DNA of 9,616 nucleotides from Deltaproteobacteria bacterium (GTDB lineage Bacteria; UBA10199; SPLOWO2-01-44-7): assembly GCA_016203765.1 (NCBI GenBank), contig JACQMB010000113.1:1-9616 (forward strand). The letters are read 5' to 3'. The position numbers and the translations under genes are program-made. The notes below the pieces were generated by a model. The model worked only from the letters and a program-made list of their open reading frames with translations, was not told the DNA's origin and ran no database searches. Below, one piece after another: positions 1 to 5,483 of the stretch; position 1 is the stretch's first letter, and each line of letters opens with the position of its first letter.

Positions 1-284
1 ACACTGCGATGGCCGAAAGGGAATTGAAAAAAATTCTCGAACAAGCCAAAACCAAATGGCCGTTGGGATCGCTGGGGATTGTTCACCGGACCGGCAATCT
101 GAAAGTGGGCGAGTGCTCTCTGCTGGTCGTGGTCCAAGCCCCCCATCGGAAAGAAGCGTTCGCGGCCCTTCAGTTTGTCATTGATGCCATTAAGCAAAAA
201 GTCCCGATCTGGAAAAAGGAGTTTTATGAAAAAACTGGCCGTCATACTGGCCGGTGGCAGGAGCCTGCGGTTTGGGAGCGATAA
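1..284 (+). CDS. moaE: Molybdopterin synthase catalytic subunit MoaE, 3' part (5' end outside window)
   Basis: MoaE is the large subunit of molybdopterin synthase. With thiocarboxylated MoaD it converts cyclic pyranopterin monophosphate into molybdopterin in the cytoplasm. The frame is open to the left edge (first full codon at 3), so the Met at 9 is internal: it aligns with the middle of the usual ~140-150-residue protein, and roughly the first third is missing. Counting from that Met, the family signatures are KWPLG (16-20), the HR-x-G segment (26-29), APHRKEAF (44-51) and IKQKVPIWKKE (61-71). The two lysines matching the E. coli active-site pair (K119/K126) are present with the correct 7-residue spacing. 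The last ~20 codons overlap mobA. The family is clear from motifs; the missing N-terminus cannot be assessed. Confidence 0.93.
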   Translation, partial: TAMAERELKKILEQAKTKWPLGSLGIVHRTGNLKVGECSLLVVVQAPHRKEAFAALQFVIDAIKQKVPIWKKEFYEKTGRHTGRWQEPAVWER

Positions 285-747
285 GGCCCGCGCCCGCTGG
301 CGGGGATTGACCCTGCTGGAAAGAATCAGCCGGAGTCTGAACGAGGCCGGTTTTCACTTTGTCGTGGCGGATCGGCATTCCGATCTCTATCCCCGGCAAG
401 GCCCCCTCCAGGCCCTGTTCAGCATTGGACATTGTTACGATCCGGAAAAAATATTGTTGACCGCCTGTGACATGCCTTTTCTCAAACCGGAATCGCTGGC
501 CTTGCTTTGGGAAGAAAGTCTCGGATTTGACGTAACGGTACCGCGGACGGAGACAAGGCTCTATCCCCTCCCCGGCGTCTATTCGCGGCGGGCGATGGAG
601 GAGGCCGGCCGGCTTTTTCAAAAGGGGCGGCGCGATTTGAAGTCGCTGCTGAAGGCGCCGTTGACAGTTCGGGAAAAAAAATGGGAGGATGGCCGAAGTT
701 TGACGAACATCAACACCCAAAAAGATTTAAGGGAGGCAAGTTTATGA
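226..747 (+). CDS. mobA: Molybdenum cofactor guanylyltransferase MobA
   Basis: MobA transfers GMP from GTP to Mo-molybdopterin, giving the guanine dinucleotide cofactor used by DMSO-reductase-family enzymes. The 173-residue protein opens with the nucleotide-binding signature LAGGRSLRFGSDKA at residues 8-21, close to the family pattern LAGGxSxRMGxDKA. The metal-binding Asp is in ACDMPFL (Asp82), and a C-terminal NINTQKDL segment (around 161-168) matches the family NxNTPxDL. It is slightly shorter than E. coli MobA (~194). An ATG at 175 in the same frame exists, but 226 is preferred: it sits 5 nt after AAAAAGGAG and starts exactly at the conserved MKKLAVILAGG. It overlaps moaE by 59 bp, and its stop overlaps the next start (ATGA at 744-747), so the genes are probably co-transcribed and coupled. 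A related cofactor nucleotidyltransferase such as MocA is less likely because of the short length and moaE linkage. Confidence 0.9.
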   Translation: MKKLAVILAGGRSLRFGSDKARARWRGLTLLERISRSLNEAGFHFVVADRHSDLYPRQGPLQALFSIGHCYDPEKILLTACDMPFLKPESLALLWEESLGFDVTVPRTETRLYPLPGVYSRRAMEEAGRLFQKGRRDLKSLLKAPLTVREKKWEDGRSLTNINTQKDLREASL

Positions 748-953
748 CTGCCATGCTTAATTTAATGAGTGTCGGCTGGGGCGAGTGGGTGGTCATTGCG
801 GTGCTGGTCCTTCTGCTGTTCGGCCCCAAACGCCTGCCGGAGCTGGCCCGCAGCATCGGCCGATCCCTGCGCCAATTTCAGCACGGCCTTCAAGACCTCA
901 AGGACGAGATCAAAAAAGATCCCGACGTTTCTAAACATCCCAAAGAAGAATAA
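744..953 (+). CDS. tatA: Sec-independent protein translocase subunit TatA (TatA/TatB family)
   Basis: This small inner-membrane protein forms part of the twin-arginine translocase, which exports folded, cofactor-loaded proteins. The 69-residue product has a short N-terminus, GWGEW at 11-15, one membrane helix (about 10-26), the hinge FGPKRLPEL (26-34), an amphipathic helix to about 52 and a charged tail. This is the canonical TatA/B layout. The short length favours TatA, although GPKRLPE also occurs in TatB, so the paralog assignment is tentative. The start at 744 lies 7 nt after GGGAGG (731-736) and overlaps the mobA stop as ATGA. An upstream in-frame ATG at 681 would lie inside mobA without a good ribosome-binding site. 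No tatC is visible. Linkage to moaE-mobA fits Tat export of molybdoenzymes. Confidence 0.92.
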   Translation: MTAMLNLMSVGWGEWVVIAVLVLLLFGPKRLPELARSIGRSLRQFQHGLQDLKDEIKKDPDVSKHPKEE

Positions 954-962
954 GCAAGGGTG

Positions 963-989
963 ACCGATTTGATGCAGTCTGTACCGATT
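963..989 (+). repeat. Direct repeat pair ACCGATT, possible activator site
   Basis: ACCGATT occurs at 963-969 and again at 983-989, 20 bp apart (about two helical turns), inside a TGAC...GTCA-bounded stretch (961 to about 995). Measured from the predicted sigma-54 start near 1084 this is about -121 to -95, where enhancer-binding proteins often sit. The repeats are seen in the sequence. The regulatory role is inferred, and two 7-mers could recur by chance. Confidence 0.3.
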
Positions 990-1056
990 CGCGTCAGTTT
1001 TCAAAAGCCGCCGAAAAATTTCTCTTTTGTTTCCGCGTGATTAGCTTTTTTAATGT

Positions 1057-1073
1057 TTGGCACGAATCCTGCT
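1057..1073 (+). promoter_or_regulatory. Sigma-54 (RpoN) -24/-12 promoter
   Basis: TGGCACG (1058-1064), four bases, then CTGCT (1069-1073) matches the consensus TGGCACG-N4-TTGCW with one mismatch. The invariant GG (1059-1060) and GC (1071-1072) are exactly 10 bp apart, as sigma-54 requires, and a T-rich stretch lies just upstream. It sits in the only sizeable gap ahead of the five-gene envelope cassette. The predicted start is near 1084, which would leave only about 5 nt before the preferred ATG at 1089. Such a site implies dependence on an ATP-using enhancer-binding activator, none of which is in the window. Confidence 0.62.
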
Positions 1074-1074
1074 T

Positions 1075-1080
1075 AAGGGA
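1075..1080 (+). promoter_or_regulatory. Ribosome-binding site deciding the 1089 start
   Basis: AAGGGA ends 8 nt before the ATG at 1089, a workable spacing. For the ATG at 1080 the purine run directly abuts the start codon and could not act as a Shine-Dalgarno site. The element lies upstream of the start predicted for the sigma-54 promoter, so it is used only if another promoter reads through. Confidence 0.45.
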
Positions 1081-1088
1081 TGTCGCGT

Positions 1089-2333
1089 ATGCGGCGTTAC
1101 TTTTCCCTTGTTTTGGTTTTTCTTTTGTCGGCGGGACCGGCCGCTCCCTTGGCCCGCGCCTCCTCCCCCGAAACCACGCTGGTGGTCTATTCCTCCGGGG
1201 ACGGGATCGCGGATGAGGCCAGCCAAAAGACGGCGGTCCTGCTCCGCGAAAAACTCCGGGAAAAACCGCGGCTCAAGATTATCGCGCCCGAAAACGTCAA
1301 TGCGGTTTTAAAATATTACCGCGGCTATGCCGCCTCCGGGGAAGATGCCTCGGCCCGGCAGGCCGGGGATTTTTTGGGCCGGGCCAAGGAACACTATTTT
1401 CAGATGGACTATGCCACCGTCCGGGCCGAACTGGAGCGGGTTTTTGAAATTTTCAGGGAAAGGCCGGAGCTCCTTTTTACCGACGGCATGCTCCTTTTTG
1501 ACGGCTGGGTGACTTACGGCTTGGCGGAGGCGGCCCAGAAGAAAAAAGAAAAGGCCCTGCAGGCTTTCCGGGAAGCCTTTCAACTCAATCCTTTTTATAA
1601 AATCGACCCCAAGGCCTTTTCCCCCTCCGTGCAAACAATTCTCCAACAAGCGGGGGCGGATTTGTTTAAAAACAAAACGGGAAGCCTGCGGGTGGCGGGC
1701 GAGCCGAAGGTGGCCGACATCTATCTCAACGGCATCTATCAGGGGGTTTCGCCCAAAACCTTTCTCCTCCCGGCGGGGGAGTATGCGTTGAGTTTCCGGG
1801 CCAACAACTACCGCGGGATTCAACAGCATGTCTCGATCCGGCCGGGTGAGACCGCCTCTTTGGAACACAAACTTTATTGGCAGGGACCCGAGGCGCCCAA
1901 AGAGGCCCAGGCGAACGCCATCGCCGAAGGGTTGCGCATCGCCGAACTGCTGAAGTTCGACAAGGTTTTGCTGGTCGATGTGGACGCGGAAAACATTCGG
2001 GCCCAGATGATCGACCGCCGGTACCGCGCGGCCCATCAGGCCATCGTACTGCCGAATAACGCGGAAGATCCCGGCTTTGAGGAAAAACTGCAACAGCTGA
2101 TCCGCTTTGTCTACGCGCAGACCCAGCTCGATTTGTTGAAAAACCCGCAGGCCCACCTTGATCCCGACGGGATCGGCGATCCCATTTTGCTGGGGGGACG
2201 CCGGAGAAAAGTTTCCAAGGGGGTTTTGTATGGGGGACTGGGGGGCCTGGGTGTCGTGGGCATTTTGGCCGGCGTCTTGGCGGCCGGCTCTGGGGGAAGA
2301 AATACCGGAACGGTCACCGTGAATTTCAAATGA
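1089..2333 (+). CDS. Exported PEGA-domain protein with a C-terminal Gly-rich hydrophobic segment
   Basis: The 414-residue protein is first in the cassette. It begins with a cleavable-looking signal peptide (MRR, then a hydrophobic run to about residue 20, with ARA-S near 23). A first domain (about 27-75, beginning TTLVVYSSGDG) is of unknown type. A helical, TPR-like stretch (about 95-185) includes QAFREAFQLNPFYKIDP, typical of tetratricopeptide-type repeats. A PEGA domain follows at about 198-264, seen in the pattern ADIYLNGIYQGVSPKTFLL...LPAGEYALSFRA; PEGA is a small beta domain common in surface proteins. A further domain (about 275-360) precedes a Gly-rich hydrophobic segment (about 377-401), possibly a membrane anchor, and a short TGTVTVNFK tail. 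An ATG at 1080 is possible but has no spaced ribosome-binding site. It overlaps the next gene as ATGA. A periplasmic or envelope role is inferred; the function is not recognised. Confidence 0.8.
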   Translation: MRRYFSLVLVFLLSAGPAAPLARASSPETTLVVYSSGDGIADEASQKTAVLLREKLREKPRLKIIAPENVNAVLKYYRGYAASGEDASARQAGDFLGRAKEHYFQMDYATVRAELERVFEIFRERPELLFTDGMLLFDGWVTYGLAEAAQKKKEKALQAFREAFQLNPFYKIDPKAFSPSVQTILQQAGADLFKNKTGSLRVAGEPKVADIYLNGIYQGVSPKTFLLPAGEYALSFRANNYRGIQQHVSIRPGETASLEHKLYWQGPEAPKEAQANAIAEGLRIAELLKFDKVLLVDVDAENIRAQMIDRRYRAAHQAIVLPNNAEDPGFEEKLQQLIRFVYAQTQLDLLKNPQAHLDPDGIGDPILLGGRRRKVSKGVLYGGLGGLGVVGILAGVLAAGSGGRNTGTVTVNFK

Positions 2334-3079
2334 GGATACAAATTTTAACATTCGGACTTTTATGGCTGAGTGCCTGCGGCGGCGGGGGTCTTCAGGAAAT
2401 TCAATTTTCCGAGACGCCGGGCCAGGCGGGCTACGTCCAACTGAATGTTTCCGACGCGGTGGGCGCCATTTCCCAATTTCGCATCCAGATTGAGGGGGAT
2501 GATTTTGAAACCATCACGCAGACCCTCTCGGCCGATGCGGCCGGGACAGAAATCCGGGGTATTCCCGCGGGCGAGGGCCGAACGATTCGGATTTGGGCTC
2601 TCAATGAAGCCGGGCAAACGCTCCGGGAGGGGATTTTGGAAAATGTCGCCATTCGCGGCGGACAGGTCCAAAGTTTCGATATTTCCCTTGCGGCGGTTCC
2701 GTTTGTTTTAAACCTGGCCGACGGCGCTTATCAAAGCAACCGGAGGCTCTATTTCGAAATTTTGACCGATCCCAATCACCGCATCGGCGTGGAAGGCTAC
2801 CGGGACATCGCCGGCGGGGAGGAGGAAAAAAAGGCGGGGTCCGACGGATTGGTCCGTTTTTATCCGGGCTCCCTGCCGGCCGGCCCGCGCGTTTTTCAAA
2901 TCATCGATCTCGATACGGACAAAAAAATCTCCCTCAATCTCAATCTCTGGGAAGGGCAGGATGTTGGGCCGGCCTCTTTTGTGGCGGCAGGCCTCGGCGA
3001 TGCCAGCCGTTTGGGTCAGGCTTTGGTGGGTGAAGAAACTTTTTCAAACATTGTGGAGGTATTATGGAACGCACGATAA
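2330..3079 (+). CDS. Putative lipoprotein, beta-rich, unknown function
   Basis: The 249-residue product has a short signal peptide ending in a perfect lipobox, LSAC with Cys16, followed by GGGG. Cleavage by signal peptidase II and lipid attachment are therefore expected. Glycine at +2 argues against inner-membrane retention by the E. coli rule. The mature part reads as alternating beta strands: about 30-120 resembles a fibronectin/Ig-like or carboxypeptidase-regulatory-like sandwich (IPAGEGRTIRIWALNEAG), and a second stretch (about 120-205) has a similar texture. I do not recognise a named family. The start overlaps the previous stop (ATGA) and has no clear ribosome-binding site, so translation is probably coupled. 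The 3' end overlaps the next gene by 16 bp. Confidence 0.78.
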   Translation: MRIQILTFGLLWLSACGGGGLQEIQFSETPGQAGYVQLNVSDAVGAISQFRIQIEGDDFETITQTLSADAAGTEIRGIPAGEGRTIRIWALNEAGQTLREGILENVAIRGGQVQSFDISLAAVPFVLNLADGAYQSNRRLYFEILTDPNHRIGVEGYRDIAGGEEEKKAGSDGLVRFYPGSLPAGPRVFQIIDLDTDKKISLNLNLWEGQDVGPASFVAAGLGDASRLGQALVGEETFSNIVEVLWNAR

Positions 3080-4962
3080 ACTCGGCAAAAAATCGCTTTC
3101 GCTCGTTGGCCTTGCTCTTTTTGATGCTCGGCTGCGGGTCGGGGTCAACGCCGGTGGACTCCGATTTAAGCGAGGCGGTGACGACCAAAACGGTTCTGAT
3201 GCAGCCGGCCTGGCCGGAGCTCCTTCAGGCCAATGTTTCCCAATACCGGTTGCAAGCCTTGTTGAAGGGCCAGGATTCCCAGGGTAAGGCGGCCGGGGAG
3301 GTGGGACCGGTTGCGGCGGAGTCCGAAGCCAACAACTATAAATTTGTCTTTTCCGGTCTTCCTTCCGGTTTAAGCGCTTCAGCCGATTTGACGATTGATA
3401 TTTTTTGGAACGCCGAAGGTCTTTCCGAAACCTGCCGCCGGGTCGCCTCCGTTTCGAAATCGGCGGAGCTGGCAGAAGCAACCACCCCCCTGGCGGTGAC
3501 CGCTGCGGAATTTGATCTGGCCAAAGATTGCGACGGCGACGGCTTGGAAAACATCCGGGAGTTTCTGGACGGCCTTGCCGTTGACCGGGCGGATAGTGAT
3601 GGCGACGGGGTGGGGGATGGCGCCGATGTCTTTCCCTTCGATCCTTTGGAATGGGCCGACACGGACGGCGACGGAATCGGGGACAACCGGGACAACTGCG
3701 CCGCCGCTTTGAACGCCGCCCAGGATGATTTGGACGGCGACGGCCTCGGTGATTTTTGCGACCCCGACCGGGACGGCGACGGCCTGTCGAACGGGGCAGA
3801 GTTGAACGCGGGGCTGAATCCCGATTCGGCCGACACGGATGGAGACGGGGTTTTGGATGGAGCGGACAATTGCCCGGCCGCGGCCAATGGAGGCCAGGAA
3901 AATGCCGACGGCGATCCCTTGGGTGATCTTTGCGACTGCGATGCCGCCGACGGGCGTCGCTATTCAACGGCGGAGGACGAGCCTGACGCCGCCAATTTTG
4001 ACGGCAATTGTGACGGCATCGACGGAACGGTTGCCGATGCCCTCTTTGTGAGCCGGCTCAGGGGGAATGACGCGGCGGATGGAAGCCGGGAGGCTCCCTA
4101 CCGGACCCTGGCGAAGGCCTACGCGGAGGCCCTCTCCCAATCCAAGGATGTTTATGTGGAAGCGGGGGTCTACGCGGTGGATGAGGTTGTACTTCGGCAG
4201 GGGGTCCGCTTTTTCGGCGGCTACCAAACGGAAACTCCCGGAGAGCCTTTCGGGTTTCGCTGTGTCTATCCCCTCGATTGCTCGGAGGCCGCCGCCCTCG
4301 ACGCGGAGGCCGATTTTTTGCTGGAACGAACCGGCGGGGTTTTTCTTTTTGACGGGTTTCGCATCGATGTTCCCCTGGTGTTGCGCGAAACGGAGGCCGT
4401 GTTTCAAAACAACCGGATGGAAGAGGGCGTTTTGATCGACAACGCGGATGATGTGAGTCTCAACAACAATATCATCCGCGCGGGGGAGGGGCGGATCGCG
4501 GCGGCCATCGAAATTTTGGGCTCTTCTCCGAGGGTTTCCAACAATACGGTGGACGCGGCCAATCATTATGCCGCCGGGGGGAGTACCACGGCCCGAACCG
4601 CCATCGCTCTGATTGTCGAAAACGCGCTGGGTCTGAATCTCCAGGACAATCTCCTCATCACCGGAGAGGCTGAAAACCAGTACGGCCTTTTTTGCCGGGG
4701 TCTGGAGCCCGTCCCGGAGGGGATCACCGGCAATCTTTTTGCCATGTTTCCGCCGGCCGGGGGCTCGGCCGGCACCCTCCCCCGCAGTGTCAGCTGTCTG
4801 GGCGAGTTTGATTTTGCCGCCGCCGACGGCCTCGATCTCGGTTTTCAAAATGCCGCCGGCAATTTCGACTATCCGGCCGGCCGCGCCCGGGGCGATTTGA
4901 TCGATCCGGAAACGTATGAAGTGTTGGATTCCGGGTATGAGGCATACGGAGCGCAGCCATGA
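3064..4962 (+). CDS. Lipoprotein with thrombospondin type-3 repeats and a right-handed beta-helix
   Basis: At 632 residues this is the largest protein of the cassette. The signal peptide ends in LMLGC (Cys24), a slightly atypical lipobox with Met at -3. Residues about 30-150 look like a beta-sandwich. Residues 155-295 carry Asp-rich calcium-binding repeats of thrombospondin type-3 kind (for example DSDGDGVGDGAD from 177, DTDGDGIGDNRDNC from 199), with paired cysteines as in the animal repeats, ending in CDCDAADG...NFDGNCDGIDG, which resembles the MopE-type metal-binding motif. From about 325 (FVSRLRGNDAADGSREAPYRTL) the sequence matches the DUF1565/pectate-lyase-like opening of a parallel beta-helix. 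The NNIIRAG and SNNTVDAA turns near 465-500 continue it to about 600. The start has GGAGG at 3055-3059, 4 nt upstream. Calcium-stabilised surface display and glycan binding or cleavage are inferred; no catalytic residues can be assigned. Confidence 0.85.
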   Translation: MERTINSAKNRFRSLALLFLMLGCGSGSTPVDSDLSEAVTTKTVLMQPAWPELLQANVSQYRLQALLKGQDSQGKAAGEVGPVAAESEANNYKFVFSGLPSGLSASADLTIDIFWNAEGLSETCRRVASVSKSAELAEATTPLAVTAAEFDLAKDCDGDGLENIREFLDGLAVDRADSDGDGVGDGADVFPFDPLEWADTDGDGIGDNRDNCAAALNAAQDDLDGDGLGDFCDPDRDGDGLSNGAELNAGLNPDSADTDGDGVLDGADNCPAAANGGQENADGDPLGDLCDCDAADGRRYSTAEDEPDAANFDGNCDGIDGTVADALFVSRLRGNDAADGSREAPYRTLAKAYAEALSQSKDVYVEAGVYAVDEVVLRQGVRFFGGYQTETPGEPFGFRCVYPLDCSEAAALDAEADFLLERTGGVFLFDGFRIDVPLVLRETEAVFQNNRMEEGVLIDNADDVSLNNNIIRAGEGRIAAAIEILGSSPRVSNNTVDAANHYAAGGSTTARTAIALIVENALGLNLQDNLLITGEAENQYGLFCRGLEPVPEGITGNLFAMFPPAGGSAGTLPRSVSCLGEFDFAAADGLDLGFQNAAGNFDYPAGRARGDLIDPETYEVLDSGYEAYGAQP

Positions 4963-5360
4963 AATACGCCCGGCTGGTTTTGTTCATCACTTTATTGGCG
5001 GGATGGGAAGGCGCCCCCGCCGCCGAGACGTTTGTCCCCCGCATCCATTTTGACCGGGACAGTTTTTTTATTTTGGAATCTGAACGGTCCCTCCTTGAGA
5101 AAAATGCGGAATGGCTCAACCGAAACCCGCGGGCCGTTTTGATCCTGGAAGGCCACTGCGATGAGTGGGGGGAGGACGGTTATAATTTACAGCTTGGGGA
5201 TTCGCGGGCCCGGGAGGTGAAGGCCCGTCTCATTGAGGCTGGGATCGATCCGGAACGGATGATCATGGTGGTCAGCTACGGCGAGAGCCGGCCGCTGGAC
5301 CCGCGGGCCACGCGCGAGGCGTGGGATGTCAACCGGCGGGTGGAGTTTGTGCTGAGATGA
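4959..5360 (+). CDS. OmpA/Pal-like peptidoglycan-binding protein, apparently not lipidated
   Basis: The 133-residue protein is a signal peptide plus one OmpA-C domain, the module that holds the outer membrane to peptidoglycan by binding diaminopimelate. GHCDEWGEDGYNLQLGDSRA (65-84) is close to the Pal hallmark GHCDERGTxEYNLALGxRRA. The ligand-contacting Asp (68) and Arg (83) are 15 residues apart, as in characterised OmpA domains. SYGESRP (about 107-113) and AWDVNRRVEFVLR at the end also match Pal. Pal is normally a lipoprotein, but here the expected lipobox reads LLAGW, with Trp16 in the Cys position. Cleavage after APA (19-21) by signal peptidase I is plausible, giving a soluble periplasmic form. 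The start overlaps the previous stop (ATGA), with GGAG 7 nt upstream. Clustered tolB, tolA or ybgF are not present, so this is probably a paralog rather than the Tol-Pal protein. Confidence 0.88.
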   Translation: MKYARLVLFITLLAGWEGAPAAETFVPRIHFDRDSFFILESERSLLEKNAEWLNRNPRAVLILEGHCDEWGEDGYNLQLGDSRAREVKARLIEAGIDPERMIMVVSYGESRPLDPRATREAWDVNRRVEFVLR

Positions 5361-5368
5361 AGAAAAAC

Positions 5369-5483
5369 AGGAGGATCAAAAAAATGAAAACGATTCAATC
5401 CCCGGCCCTGCGGCCCCATTTGACGATAACCCTTTGGCAGGAATTTCTTCGGCGGCGCAGAGGAGGAATCAAAAAAATGAAAA
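5369..5483 (+). repeat. Duplicated translation-start module (two copies 92 bp apart)
   Basis: AGGAGG-ATC-A(6)-ATGAAAA at 5369-5390 recurs as AGGAGG-AATC-A(6)-ATGAAAA at 5461-5483, differing by one inserted A. Each copy has a full Shine-Dalgarno site 9 or 10 nt before an ATG (5384 and 5477), and both ATGs are in the same frame. The 70 bp between holds no recognisable gene and no stop in that frame. A third ATG in this frame, at 5357, overlaps the stop of the OmpA-like gene as ATGA. The duplication is read directly; its origin (local duplication or insertion) is unknown. Confidence 0.6.

Noticed and set aside
954..1056. Rho-independent terminator after tatA
   Set aside because: T-rich stretches exist (around 1045-1051), but no stable GC-rich stem precedes them.
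1308..2351. Reverse open frame of about 347 codons opposite the PEGA gene
   Set aside because: Shadow of a GC-rich coding region; no signal peptide or domain, and it conflicts with the ATGA-linked gene order.
3062..3967. Long reverse-strand open frame (about 300 codons) opposite the TSP3 gene
   Set aside because: Its product is extremely Arg/Pro-rich, an artefact of reading the Asp/Gly repeat codons in antisense. It has no domain, and the forward gene has clear motifs.
5391..5460. Terminator or REP-like hairpin between the OmpA-like and fibre genes (GGCC-CTGC-GGCC near 5404-5415)
   Set aside because: The stem is only 4 bp and is not followed by a T run; too weak to call.
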